64,000 bases of DNA from Agrobacterium vitis (GTDB lineage Bacteria > Pseudomonadota > Alphaproteobacteria > Rhizobiales > Rhizobiaceae). The notes beneath the pieces are model-generated. The model was given only the letters and a program-made list of their open reading frames with translations. It ran no database searches and had not been told where the DNA came from. Both the position numbers and the translations under genes were made by a program. Location: NCBI RefSeq assembly GCF_013426735.1, contig NZ_AP023272.1, positions 3,020,501 through 3,084,500 on the forward strand, in the 5' to 3' direction. Positions 16,020 to 25,272 of this stretch are shown here, in pieces; position 1 is the stretch's first letter; each line of letters opens with the position of its first letter.

Positions 16020-19000
16020 TCCCTGCTTTTTGCATCAATCGGCCTGTTGCCACCATTCTGCTGGCCATCGGCCTGGTTCTGGCTGGGCTTGCCGGTTATC
16101 GGCTTCTGCCGGTTGCCGCTCTTCCCAAGGTGGATTTTCCCACCATCAACGTGACGGCGACCCTGTCAGGCGCCTCGCCGGAAACCATGGCGACGTCGGT
16201 TTCCACCCCGCTGATCAAGCAGTTCGAGACCATCCCCGGGATCAGCGAAATCAGCGCGACCAACTCGCTGGGCAATTCCTCCGTCGTTCTCCAGTTCGAT
16301 CTGAACCGTGATATCGATGCCGCCGCCGCTGACGTTCAGGCGGCAATTTCCCGCGCCAGCCGTCAGTTGCCCAGCAACATGACGTCAGATCCAAGCTATC
16401 GCAAGACCAATCCAGCCGATTCGCCGGTGCTGCTCCTGGCCATCAACAGCGATGAGATGCCGCGCAGTCAGGTGGATTCGATTGCCGAAAACATCATTTC
16501 CCCGCTGCTGTCGACGCTGAACGGCGTGGCGCAGGTCAGTATCTATGGCTCACAGACCTACGCGGTGCGGATCGGCGTCGATCCCGCCAAGCTGCAAGCG
16601 CGCGGGCTTGGCGTCGACACGCTGACATCGGCGATTGTGGGTGCCAATAGCCAGGTGCCAATCGGCACCTTGAATATGGCAAACCAGTCGCTGACCATCA
16701 ACGCCAATACCCAGCGCACCAATGCCGAGGAATTCAAGTCCCTGGTGATTTCCACCAGCAATGGCGCCCCCATCCACCTATCCGATGTCGCCAATGTGCG
16801 CGACAGTGTCGACAATCTCGACGCGGGCAGTTGGTTCGATGGCAAACAGGCAATCATTCTTGCCATTCAGCGCCAGCCTGACGCCAATACCGTCGAAGTG
16901 GTCGATGAGATCATGGCAAAGCTGCCTGCCCTGCAAAAGCAGCTACCGCCTTCGTTGAAGATCAATGTGATGAACGATTCGTCAAACTCGATCCGCGAGG
17001 CGATCCATGACGTTCAGTTCACGTTGTTCCTCACCATCGCCCTTGTTATCCTGGTCATCTATCTGTTCACCGGCCATCTGACCGCGACCCTTATTCCCGG
17101 TCTTGCCGTGCCACTTTCGCTGATTGCCACCTTTGGTGGCATGTACGTGCTTGGCTACAGTATTGACAATATCTCACTGCTCGGCCTGACGCTGGCAGTC
17201 GGTCTGGTGGTGGATGACGCTATCGTCATGCTGGAAAATATCCTGCGCCATGTCGAAGAAGGCATGCCGCCGCTTCAGGCTGCCCTTAAAGGCGCCGGCG
17301 AGGTCAGCTACACGATTATTTCCATGTCGATCTCACTGGTGGCGGTATTCATTCCTATCCTGTTGATGGGTGGTGTTGTCGGACGCCTGTTCAATGAGTT
17401 CGGCATGGTCGTCACCATGGCCATTCTGTCTTCCGCCTTGGTGTCCCTGACGGTTACGCCAATGCTTGCAGCCCGCATTTCCTCCCACAGCAGCCGCCCA
17501 CCGCTGATCGTGCGCTGGTTCGACGCCGGTTTCGCCAAGACGCAGAGCGGCTATGACAAGTCTGTTCGCTGGTGTCTCAACCACCGCTTTGTGGTGATGA
17601 TGGTCTTTGTCGCCTCCATCGCAGGCTCCGGCTGGCTGTTCCATACGCTGCCATCCAGCTTCTTCCCACAGGAAGATATTGGCCGGCTGACGGTCAGCAC
17701 CCAGGCCCGTGAGGATATTTCCTATGCGGCCATGCGCGATCTTCAGCAAAAGGTCGCTGACGAATTAAAGACCAATCCGGCTGTCGATCATGTCACCTCC
17801 ATCGTCGGTGGCTCAAGCCGCAGCCCGCTCAACAACGGCACGATCTTCGTCCAGCTGAAACCGAAAGATGACCGTCCGCCTCTCGCTCAAACCCTCAACG
17901 AGATGCGACAGAAGCTGTCCAAGATCGCCGGCATGCGCAGCTATATCACCCCACAACAGAATCTGCGCTTCGGTGGCCGCAGCACCGCCAGCCAGTATCA
18001 GCTCGTCGTCCAGGCACTGAGCACGACAGCAACCGATGAATGGTCATCGAAGATCCAGGCCGCTATGCGTCAGGACCCGTTGTTTACCGATGTGACCAGC
18101 GATGCGCAGAACAATGCCATTGCCGCCGACATCAACATCGACAATGGCAAGGCCGCCGCTTTCGGTATTACCAACGACCAGCTTCGCAAGACGCTGGAAA
18201 TGGCGTTCAGCGGTTATAATGCTGCCCAGATTCAGTCTACCGGCGACAGCTACGATGTCATCGTCGAGTTCGACAGGAACAAGCCATGGGACGACGAGTT
18301 CCTGCGCGATATCCTGGTGCGGTCTTCTTCCACGGGAACGCTGGTGCCGCTGTCAAACTTCGCCACCGTCAAGCGTCATAACGCGCCTGTCACTGTCAAC
18401 CAGACCGGCCAGCTGGTCTCGACCACAGTGTCGTTCAATCTGCCCGATGGCATATCGCTGAGCGACGCTACCGCCCGGATTGATCAGATCAAGACCGAGA
18501 TTGGCGTGCCCAATGACGTCTTCACCTCCTATGGCGGTACGGCGGCGATTTTCCAGCAATCGCAAAGCAATACCGGCCTGTTGATCCTCGCCGCCGTCCT
18601 GACGATCTATGTGGTGCTGGGCGTATTGTATGAGAGCTTCATCCATCCGCTCACCATTCTCTCCGGCCTGCCAGCGGCGGCTTTCGGGGCGCTTCTGGCC
18701 TTGAAACTGCTGAATTTCGACATGTCGGTCATCGCACTGATCGGCCTGTTGATGCTGATCGGCATCGTCAAGAAAAATGCGATCATGATGATCGACGTGG
18801 CGGTGGAATTGATCCGCGAGCATGGCGAGACACCGGCAAAGGCCATTCACGAGGCCTGTGTGCGGCGTTTCCGGCCGATCATGATGACCACTTTCTGCGC
18901 GCTTCTCGGAGCCCTGCCCATTGCGCTTGGCCACGGTGCCAGTTCCGAACTCCGCCAGCCACTTGGCATCGCCGTTGTCGGCGGCCTGATCGTCTCACAA

Positions 19001-19147
19001 TTGCTCACACTGTTCATCACACCTGTCATCTTCGTGGAAATGGACAGGTTCGGCAAATTCCTGACCCGGCTCGTTCGCCGCGACAAGGGTCACCACGCGG
19101 CAAACAGCGAGGATCAGCCATCCAAACCAGCCATGGCGGCTGAATAG
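16016..19147 (+). CDS. RND multidrug efflux transporter (AcrB/MdtB family)
   Basis: A 1043-residue inner-membrane pump of the hydrophobe/amphiphile efflux RND family. It begins with the typical FCINRPVATILLAIGLVLAG helix and has two repeats of a periplasmic porter domain plus six-helix membrane bundle, giving 12 helices. The proton-relay Asp pair is visible in helix 4 (GLVVDDAIVMLENI), and GRLFNEFG plus TLFITPVIFVEMDRF close the two halves. It would use the proton gradient to expel drugs, detergents or metabolites. It is coupled to the adaptor gene and followed by a small membrane protein gene. The substrate is not predictable from sequence. Confidence 0.95.
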   Translation: MIPAFCINRPVATILLAIGLVLAGLAGYRLLPVAALPKVDFPTINVTATLSGASPETMATSVSTPLIKQFETIPGISEISATNSLGNSSVVLQFDLNRDIDAAAADVQAAISRASRQLPSNMTSDPSYRKTNPADSPVLLLAINSDEMPRSQVDSIAENIISPLLSTLNGVAQVSIYGSQTYAVRIGVDPAKLQARGLGVDTLTSAIVGANSQVPIGTLNMANQSLTINANTQRTNAEEFKSLVISTSNGAPIHLSDVANVRDSVDNLDAGSWFDGKQAIILAIQRQPDANTVEVVDEIMAKLPALQKQLPPSLKINVMNDSSNSIREAIHDVQFTLFLTIALVILVIYLFTGHLTATLIPGLAVPLSLIATFGGMYVLGYSIDNISLLGLTLAVGLVVDDAIVMLENILRHVEEGMPPLQAALKGAGEVSYTIISMSISLVAVFIPILLMGGVVGRLFNEFGMVVTMAILSSALVSLTVTPMLAARISSHSSRPPLIVRWFDAGFAKTQSGYDKSVRWCLNHRFVVMMVFVASIAGSGWLFHTLPSSFFPQEDIGRLTVSTQAREDISYAAMRDLQQKVADELKTNPAVDHVTSIVGGSSRSPLNNGTIFVQLKPKDDRPPLAQTLNEMRQKLSKIAGMRSYITPQQNLRFGGRSTASQYQLVVQALSTTATDEWSSKIQAAMRQDPLFTDVTSDAQNNAIAADINIDNGKAAAFGITNDQLRKTLEMAFSGYNAAQIQSTGDSYDVIVEFDRNKPWDDEFLRDILVRSSSTGTLVPLSNFATVKRHNAPVTVNQTGQLVSTTVSFNLPDGISLSDATARIDQIKTEIGVPNDVFTSYGGTAAIFQQSQSNTGLLILAAVLTIYVVLGVLYESFIHPLTILSGLPAAAFGALLALKLLNFDMSVIALIGLLMLIGIVKKNAIMMIDVAVELIREHGETPAKAIHEACVRRFRPIMMTTFCALLGALPIALGHGASSELRQPLGIAVVGGLIVSQLLTLFITPVIFVEMDRFGKFLTRLVRRDKGHHAANSEDQPSKPAMAAE

Positions 19148-19161
19148 CGGGAGCAAGTCAA

Positions 19162-19365
19162 ATGATTGTCGTGCGTTGGGCTTTAACAATTGTCGGCTTG
19201 CTGGCCATCGCCATGGGCATTCTGTGGATGGCGCAGGGTGCCGGGATTTTCCCCTACCCACAATCCAGTTTCATGATCAACCAAAGCCCCTGGATCATCT
19301 GGGGGGGCTTGCTGGCCCTGTTCGGCCTTGTCCTGACCTGGGGGTCGGGCCGGATTTTGCGATAA
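19162..19365 (+). CDS. Small conserved membrane protein
   Basis: 67 residues with two hydrophobic helices (about 5-25 and 45-61) separated by a short loop with QGAGIFPYPQSSFM. A GGGAGCA site precedes the ATG. It lies 14 bases after the RND pump gene and before a strong terminator, so it is probably the third gene of that operon. Small two-helix proteins can act as accessory subunits of RND pumps, but that role here is only a suggestion. Confidence 0.72.
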   Translation: MIVVRWALTIVGLLAIAMGILWMAQGAGIFPYPQSSFMINQSPWIIWGGLLALFGLVLTWGSGRILR

Positions 19366-19392
19366 TCTCGCGCAGTTCATAATTGCCGCTTC

Positions 19393-19424
19393 AAAGCGCC
19401 GCGTTTGACCGAACGCGGCGCTTT
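19393..19424 (+). terminator. Terminator of the RND operon
   Basis: A perfect 13-bp stem (AAAGCGCCGCGTT / AACGCGGCGCTTT) with a 6-nt loop. Confidence 0.88.
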
Positions 19425-19599
19425 CATCTGTCAAGTCGTAGGCGTGCTGGCAGCGGCTCTTTCTGGAAATCGATCCTTGCATCCTGCCCCAGCCTGTGTC
19501 ATCAGGCCCGCTCGTTAAGCAAAGCCCCTCTCAGGCAGAGGCGCGCCCGCAACCGTCCAATCATTCACGCCAATAGACAGGCATCAGGGAGCAGCAGCC

Positions 19600-20892
19600 A
19601 TGGCAAACGCGCTTGGGCTTGATTTCGGCACGACCAACACGGTCCTGGCACAGAGCATCGGCGAGACCACCACCCATTCGGTGCAGTTCACCTCCATGGC
19701 CGGAACCACCGACAGCATGCGCACGGCGCTGTCCTTCATGAAGGATGCCCAGCTTGGCGCGCGTGCCCTGAAGGTGGAGGCCGGGCAAGCCGCCATTCGC
19801 CAGTTCATCGACAATCCCGGCGATTGCCGTTTCCTGCAATCAATCAAGACCTTTGCCGCCTCGGCGCTGTTTCAGGGTACGCTGGTCCATGCACGGCGGT
19901 TTCAGTTCGAAGACCTGATGGAAGTATTCCTGAAACGGCTGGAAGCCTATGCTGCCGATGGCTGGCCTGCGACTGCCAGCCGCATCGTCGCGGGCAGGCC
20001 CGTGCATTTCGCCGGTGCCTCCCCTGATCCCGAGCTTGCCATGCGCCGCTATAACGAAGCGCTGACCCGGCTCGGCTTTCCGGAAATCCATTATGTCTAT
20101 GAGCCGGTGGCCGCGGCCTTCTATTTCGCCCAGCACCTGACGACGGATGCCACCGTGCTGGTCGCCGACTTCGGCGGCGGCACCACCGACTATTCGCTGA
20201 TCCGGTTCGAGCGCAAGGCAGGCGTGCTGTCGGCAGTGCCAGTCGGCTATTCCGGCGTCGGATTGGCCGGTGACCAGTTCGATGCGCGGATCATCGAGCA
20301 TCTGGTGGCGCCAGAAATTGGCAAGGGCAGCCAGTTCAAGAGTTTCGACAAGATCCTGGATATTCCAAGCAATTATTACACCAGCTTCTCGCGCTGGAAC
20401 CAGTTGTCGGTGTTCAAGTCCTCAAAGGAATTCGCCGATCTGAAACAATTGGTACGCCAAAGCCTCGCCCCCGACAAACTGGAGCTGTTTATCGATCTGG
20501 TCGAGCATGACGAAGGCTATCCACTCTACCAGGCGGTATCCTCCACGAAAATGGCGCTGTCTGCGGCGGATGAAGCGGAATTCAACTTCTCGCCCCTTGG
20601 CGCGGCCGGCCGCAAGACCGTCAAACGTCAGGATTTCGAGAGCTGGATTGCCGACGATCTCACCCGCATCGAATCAGCACTCGATGATGTTCTCACCCGG
20701 ACAAACACCGAGGCAGGCGCCGTGGACAAGGTGTTTCTGACCGGCGGCACATCCTTCGTTCCGGCAGTGCGACGAATCTTCACTGAGCGCTTCAGCCAGG
20801 ACCGCATCGAGAGCGGCGGCGAAATGGTATCGATTGCCCACGGACTGGCGCTGATTGGCGATCGCGACGATATTGCTCTTTGGACCGCATAA
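19600..20892 (+). CDS. yegD: Hsp70 family chaperone-like protein YegD
   Basis: A 430-residue actin-fold ATPase. Phosphate-1 GLDFGTTNT (about residues 6-14), phosphate-2 VADFGGGTTDYS (about 189-200) and the adenosine motif FLTGGTSFVPAVRR (about 382) are all present. The protein stops where DnaK would begin its peptide-binding domain, as in the YegD family, so it is an ATPase module without the substrate lid. Its function in bacteria is poorly known. The UDG-like gene follows on the same strand after 58 bases. Confidence 0.9.
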   Translation: MANALGLDFGTTNTVLAQSIGETTTHSVQFTSMAGTTDSMRTALSFMKDAQLGARALKVEAGQAAIRQFIDNPGDCRFLQSIKTFAASALFQGTLVHARRFQFEDLMEVFLKRLEAYAADGWPATASRIVAGRPVHFAGASPDPELAMRRYNEALTRLGFPEIHYVYEPVAAAFYFAQHLTTDATVLVADFGGGTTDYSLIRFERKAGVLSAVPVGYSGVGLAGDQFDARIIEHLVAPEIGKGSQFKSFDKILDIPSNYYTSFSRWNQLSVFKSSKEFADLKQLVRQSLAPDKLELFIDLVEHDEGYPLYQAVSSTKMALSAADEAEFNFSPLGAAGRKTVKRQDFESWIADDLTRIESALDDVLTRTNTEAGAVDKVFLTGGTSFVPAVRRIFTERFSQDRIESGGEMVSIAHGLALIGDRDDIALWTA

Positions 20893-20950
20893 CGGGGAGA
20901 AAATACGGTTTTCTGTTCCTTTCTGCCAATTGCTTGTCTAGAACAGACCA

Positions 20951-21859
20951 ATGATTGCCGCTCAGGACATGACTGCCGCCGAACTTGCCGCCCTTCTGGC
21001 TTTTCACGCCGAAGCCGGGGTCGATTGGCTTGTGGAAGATGCGCCTGTTGACCGGATCGCACAATTTGCAGCAGAACGGCAGGCACGGACCAGGGGTGCG
21101 CCACAACAGGCCCCAGTTCAGACCCCAGTTCAGGCCCGGGACCAACGGACCTCAGATCAGCGGACTGCGACCGCCCCTGTCGGTTCGCAGAATGGCCCTG
21201 CCCTCAACCGCGACCGCCCGGCGCCTCGGCCTGCTGCATCGACACCGCTTGCCATTCCCGATGAAACGGCAATCAACGACGCCCGGTTTGCCGCCGAGAG
21301 TGCTCGTTCGCTGGCTGAGTTGAAAGCGGCTTTGGAAGGATTTTCCAGCTGCAATCTGAAGACCAGTGCCCGCTCCACCATCTTTGCAGAAGGCCCCGCT
21401 GAGGCAGGCATCATGGTGATCGGCCCCATTCCGTCAGCCGATGACGATCGCGAAGGTCTGGCCTTTTCCGGCCGGACTGGCGCGCTTCTCGACCGGATGC
21501 TTGCTTCCATTGGCCTTCGTCGCGACGCGCTGCTATTGACCACCGCCATTCCCTGGCGCGGCCCTGGTGACCGCATGCCGACCCCGGCTGAAGCCGCCAT
21601 CTGCCGACCCTTCATAGAGAGACAAATCGCACTGGCTGAACCGAAAGCCGTTCTCCTGCTCGGCAATTTCACCGCCCGGTTCTTCTTCGGTGGAACAGCG
21701 ACAATCCATTCGATGCGCGGAGAGTGGCGTGACGTGGCCGCAGGCGGTCACGGCGTTGCCGCCATGGCAACCTTTCATCCGCAGGAATTGCTGCAAGCCC
21801 CGGCCACCAAGGCTCTAGCCTGGCGAGATCTTCTCGCCTTCCAGCAGCGATTGGCTTGA
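20951..21859 (+). CDS. Uracil-DNA glycosylase superfamily protein (family 4-like)
   Basis: A 302-residue protein with a Pro/Gln-rich N-terminal extension (about residues 45-105) and a C-terminal uracil-DNA glycosylase fold. Motif 1 reads GPIPSADDDREGLAFSGRTG where classical family 4 enzymes have GEAPG. Later landmarks are PWRGPGDRMPTPAEAAICRPF and the DNA-intercalating motif FHPQELLQ with His276. Only Cys134 and Cys218 remain at the four positions that hold the Fe-S cluster in family 4, so the cluster may be absent. It probably takes part in base-excision repair, but activity on uracil is uncertain. The related phage-polymerase-like UDG domain is an alternative description. Confidence 0.85.
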   Translation: MIAAQDMTAAELAALLAFHAEAGVDWLVEDAPVDRIAQFAAERQARTRGAPQQAPVQTPVQARDQRTSDQRTATAPVGSQNGPALNRDRPAPRPAASTPLAIPDETAINDARFAAESARSLAELKAALEGFSSCNLKTSARSTIFAEGPAEAGIMVIGPIPSADDDREGLAFSGRTGALLDRMLASIGLRRDALLLTTAIPWRGPGDRMPTPAEAAICRPFIERQIALAEPKAVLLLGNFTARFFFGGTATIHSMRGEWRDVAAGGHGVAAMATFHPQELLQAPATKALAWRDLLAFQQRLA

Positions 21860-22056
21860 CACGCAGCTTGCGACGATTGCCGGTTATTCGCTTTCTCAAC
21901 GAACCCATGCGCAAACCGCATGGCAGTCATCATTTTAGAGCCATTGAATTTTCTATATTGCAGTGCAATATATTCACTGTTGCAGGTGTTTGTCGGACAT
22001 GAATGGTCGGCAATCGCCGCACAGTCTTGGGAGGACCCTTTACAGGAACCAGGACG

Positions 22057-22221
22057 ATGAACCGGAAACGCATTACACGGCCAATCCATAGCAAGTTCGA
22101 AACAGTGCGCGGGCAAATCCGTTCGCTTAAGGGCCTGCATAGCTATTACCGCATGGGCTATGTCGCCTGCGAACAATTGGCCTCTACGGCCTGGATACGA
22201 TTGGAAAGAGACATTCGATGA
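22057..22221 (+). CDS. Small ORF, possibly a real basic protein (54 aa)
   Basis: A short Arg/Lys-rich frame beginning MNRKRITRPIHSKF, with an AGGACG site just before the ATG. Its TGA overlaps the ATG of the next small frame (ATGA at 22218-22221), a hallmark of translational coupling. No family is recognised. The surrounding 600 bases contain no other candidate, and the upstream minus-strand frame looks like a shadow. Confidence rests only on the start site and the overlap. Confidence 0.35.
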   Translation: MNRKRITRPIHSKFETVRGQIRSLKGLHSYYRMGYVACEQLASTAWIRLERDIR

Positions 22222-22379
22222 CCCACAGTTTCGACAGGACAAAGACCAGACGCCTCGCAATCCGCCCGATGCGGGCTTTTCAACAGATCCACGCGGCGGT
22301 CAGCGCATCGCGCGATTTCAGCCGTTCCGCCCGCACCGACGGGGATGACACCGTGCTGCAGGCAGCCATTCCATTTTAA
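22218..22379 (+). CDS. Small ORF coupled to the preceding one (53 aa)
   Basis: The frame begins MTHSFDRTKTRRLAIRP and ends DDTVLQAAIPF before TAA. It overlaps the preceding small frame by ATGA. It is Arg/Ser-rich, with no signal peptide or membrane segment. A small GCCCG/CGGGC hairpin with a TTTT tail at 22264-22280 lies inside the frame and could instead be a terminator of upstream transcription. Function unknown. Confidence 0.35.
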   Translation: MTHSFDRTKTRRLAIRPMRAFQQIHAAVSASRDFSRSARTDGDDTVLQAAIPF

Positions 22380-22460
22380 ACTGATCCCGCTTTAAAGCAG
22401 GACGGCAGTTTTCATCTGGAATGGATTTTGACTGCCACATCCTTGGTTGCGGCGTTTCGT

Positions 22461-23390
22461 TCAGCATCCTCTGCTTGATACCGAACGCGCTGCCGCAATT
22501 GGTTCGTTTTGCGGATGTGCTTGTTCCACTCCTGCGGCCAGCACCAACTCTTTTTCAAAGACCGCATCTAGAATAGCTGATTTGCGCGCCAGCCAATCGC
22601 GATATTCCTGATAGAAGTCTGCCGCCAGCCAAATATGGCTGGCCCGACCCGATCCGTTACGGCGAATGCAACCGTGTTGCTCGGCCTTTCTCAAAGCCCT
22701 TTGCAGATGGGTTCGTGACATGACGAAACGTTCTGCCATGGCCGGGATGTCAATTGTCCCCAAATCGTAGAAATCATCCTCAAGGACTGCATTGGGTGTG
22801 AGGGATATGAACCTATCCATCACCAGAGCACCACTTTCCGTCCAAAGAAACAGGCCGATACGCTCACCTGGCTCACGCCATTGCCGATCATCAAGGCACA
22901 GGCGCGCGAATTCCGGCTGAACCAGGAAAAGCAATTCTGGACGCTGCCGAAAGTGCTGCAATCGCTCACCACCATCGACATGATCGAGCACGGCGAGATT
23001 AACGCCAAGCCATCGCTGCATGGCGTCAATGCTGGCCTCGCTTGCCTCAAAACTGCGCGGACGCTTGGCGCTGGCGGGGTGAAGGCGGATGAAGCGATAG
23101 GATAGCAATTGATCGACATAGGTCAGAACCGTATTGCGGCTGGCAATTTCGGTCTGGCAAATCCAGTCCACCAAGCCGCTGGCCGTCATTCCAGGACCGC
23201 TACTGCGTCCCGCCAGGTGATCCGCATAGAGCGCAAAGGCGGCTTGGGTCATCATCCAGCGCTGGTGCGAAACAAGCGCACGCGCCAATCGTGGCGTCTC
23301 ATCGAACTGATCGCCGAACTGTGCCGCCATGACAGCTATCGCCTCGGCGAAGCGCCAGGAGGATGCAAGCGTTGCAACAGAAAGCGCCAT
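22461..23390 (-). CDS. Putative winged-helix transcriptional regulator
   Basis: About 309 residues, no recognised family name. Two segments look like helix-turn-helix units: one near residues 68-105 (TASGLVDWICQTEIASRNTV) and one near 220-255 (DIPAMAERFVMSRTHLQRAL), followed by RKAEQHGCIRRNGSGRASHI as in MarR/winged-helix wings. No signal peptide or membrane helix is seen. The ATG at 23390 is preferred to a TTG at 23411. It is divergent from the small ORFs or UDG-like region downstream and from the MFS gene upstream, which it might control. Confidence in it being a gene is high, in the function moderate. Confidence 0.65.
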   Translation of the reverse strand: MALSVATLASSWRFAEAIAVMAAQFGDQFDETPRLARALVSHQRWMMTQAAFALYADHLAGRSSGPGMTASGLVDWICQTEIASRNTVLTYVDQLLSYRFIRLHPASAKRPRSFEASEASIDAMQRWLGVNLAVLDHVDGGERLQHFRQRPELLFLVQPEFARLCLDDRQWREPGERIGLFLWTESGALVMDRFISLTPNAVLEDDFYDLGTIDIPAMAERFVMSRTHLQRALRKAEQHGCIRRNGSGRASHIWLAADFYQEYRDWLARKSAILDAVFEKELVLAAGVEQAHPQNEPIAAARSVSSRGC

Positions 23391-24028
23391 GGAAAATCCC
23401 AAGTTCAGCAATACATGAATAAGGAAAGCAGCAAAAGCCTATACCAAGCGAGCCATCGCCACCTACATCATTAATTTTTTATTGATCATAACAACAAAAC
23501 CCGCCCTATTGCCAATCAATTCTTGTGAGCTCCACCACAATTGCCAGGAATACAAGGAGATGCTTAACCTAAAAATGATTGATAGGGTCATGCCATTTGA
23601 AATAGTGTCATTTTTACAAAAACAACATTATCCAAGCTACGTCATCCTCATTCAAACGGCGCGTGTCCGTTGTAGAGAGGCGATATTATACCATGTCACA
23701 GTCGACTTTGGAGCATCTTTTCACTACAGGGTCCTTTATGGCTCCCTATCGCACGTATCCCAGCGTTCCGAGCAAGGACCTTTCCAGAACGCATAACACG
23801 GAAAACCACTGAAAATGGCTCTTCGTATTCCACTTTTGCGTATCTTAAGCCTTCGGTGCGTTTGAGGGATTCAAAATTCATACAAGGCGAGGATGCGTCA
23901 GCATCTTCGATGCCTTGTTCTATAAAGCATGCTGTTGCCTGTCATATCTGCGGCATAATCTTCGCCGTAAGTGGGTCCCAGTTAGAGTCGCTTCCCAATC
24001 GCAGCCCCATTCCTGTTCGGACCATGCC
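23391..24028. other. AT-rich intergenic region between regulator and MFS gene
   Basis: About 640 bases, visibly richer in A/T than flanking genes. An open frame at 23482-23796 lacks a well-placed ribosome site and codes for nothing recognisable. An imperfect inverted repeat (ACAAGGC...GAGGATGC / GCATCTTC...GCCTTGT, about 23880-23925) precedes the MFS gene. It may be decayed coding DNA. Confidence 0.45.
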
Positions 24029-25261
24029 ATGATTGCCAGTCTCGCCTCCATCGGCGCCCTCATGCTCTCAACCCTGCTGATGATGGCTGGATTCGGGCTG
24101 ATGAATTACATGCTGCCAATCCGGGCGATTGCCGAAGGATGGTCGACATTCACCATTTCAATCATCGCTACCGGTTATACATTTGGCTTCACCACATCCT
24201 GCGTCGTCACGCCTCGCCTGGTGCAGAAGGTGGGACATGTCCGGGTTTTTTCCGCCCTGATCACTCTCCTGACCATGTCAGTCCTACTCTGTGCCATCGT
24301 TGTCGACTGGCGGGCCTGGACCTTGTTCCGAGGCATTGCTGGCTTTGCCATTGCCGGCAGCTACCTGATCATCGAAAGCTGGCTGAATGAGCGCAGCAAC
24401 AATGAAAACCGTGGCGGATTGTTTTCCATCTATATGATTTCCTGCCTGGTTGGCTCGATTGGTGGCCAGTATATCGTGCCGCTTGGCGATCCAAGCCAGG
24501 TGACACTGTTCGTCGTCTGCGGGCTGATTTTTTCCGCAGCTCTGTTTCCAACCGCTCTCTCCACCGCCCAATCGCCCGCACCACTGGCCCAGGCACGGTT
24601 CGACCTGAAGAAACTCTATATCCGCTCGCCCATTGCGTTTGTCGGTTCACTGCTGTCAGGCGCTCTATCGGGAACCTGGAGCAGTCTCGGTGCGGTTTAC
24701 AGCCAGCGGGTCGGTCTTTCGACGGCGGAAGGCGCGACCTTTCTGGCAGCCGTGCTGGCCGGAGGCGCCATCGCGCAGATGCCGCTCGGGCGGCTGTCCG
24801 ATCGCATGGACCGCCGCCGCGTTATGGTTGGCGCTGGCTTGTTCGGGGTGTTTTGCTGCGCGGTGATGATCGTGCTGGGCGGAATTTCACCATTGGCGCT
24901 CTATATCTGCGGCTTCTTTGTCGGCACCGTGCTTTATCCGGTCTATTCACTCAATGTCGCTCATGCCAATGATATGGCCGACCCCGATGAATATGTGACG
25001 ATTTCCAGTGCCATCATGATTCTCTACGGCTTCGGCACCGTCACCGGTCCGCTGGTGACAGGCGCAATCATGCAGGGCGTCGGTCCCAACGGACTGCTAT
25101 TCAGCCTCGCCATCAGCTTTCTTCTCTACGCAGGCTATGCAGCATGGCGGATGCGACAGCGCAGCGCTGTCCCTGACCAGCCCGGCAAGACCGAGTTTCA
25201 GGCCTCCTCCATCCCGCTCCAGGGCACGGAAGCCGTCTCCAGCAAGATCACCGATCTCTAA
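24029..25261 (+). CDS. MFS transporter, YcaD-like
   Basis: About 410 residues and 12 hydrophobic helices. The reading frame extends to 23915, but the ATG at 24029 starts directly before helix 1 (MIASLASIGALMLSTLLMMA) and avoids a non-membrane, arginine-rich leader. Motif A-like GRLSDRMDRRRVMV lies between helices 8 and 9, and RGIAGFAIAGSYLIIESWLNE marks the YcaD group. Substrate unknown. The gene converges on the EamA transporter gene with an 11-base gap. Confidence 0.87.
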   Translation: MIASLASIGALMLSTLLMMAGFGLMNYMLPIRAIAEGWSTFTISIIATGYTFGFTTSCVVTPRLVQKVGHVRVFSALITLLTMSVLLCAIVVDWRAWTLFRGIAGFAIAGSYLIIESWLNERSNNENRGGLFSIYMISCLVGSIGGQYIVPLGDPSQVTLFVVCGLIFSAALFPTALSTAQSPAPLAQARFDLKKLYIRSPIAFVGSLLSGALSGTWSSLGAVYSQRVGLSTAEGATFLAAVLAGGAIAQMPLGRLSDRMDRRRVMVGAGLFGVFCCAVMIVLGGISPLALYICGFFVGTVLYPVYSLNVAHANDMADPDEYVTISSAIMILYGFGTVTGPLVTGAIMQGVGPNGLLFSLAISFLLYAGYAAWRMRQRSAVPDQPGKTEFQASSIPLQGTEAVSSKITDL

Positions 25262-25272
25262 CCCAATGCGAC

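Noticed and set aside
23482..23796. 104-codon frame in the AT-rich gap
   Set aside because: No well-placed ribosome site at any internal ATG and no recognisable sequence; kept only as part of the intergenic description.
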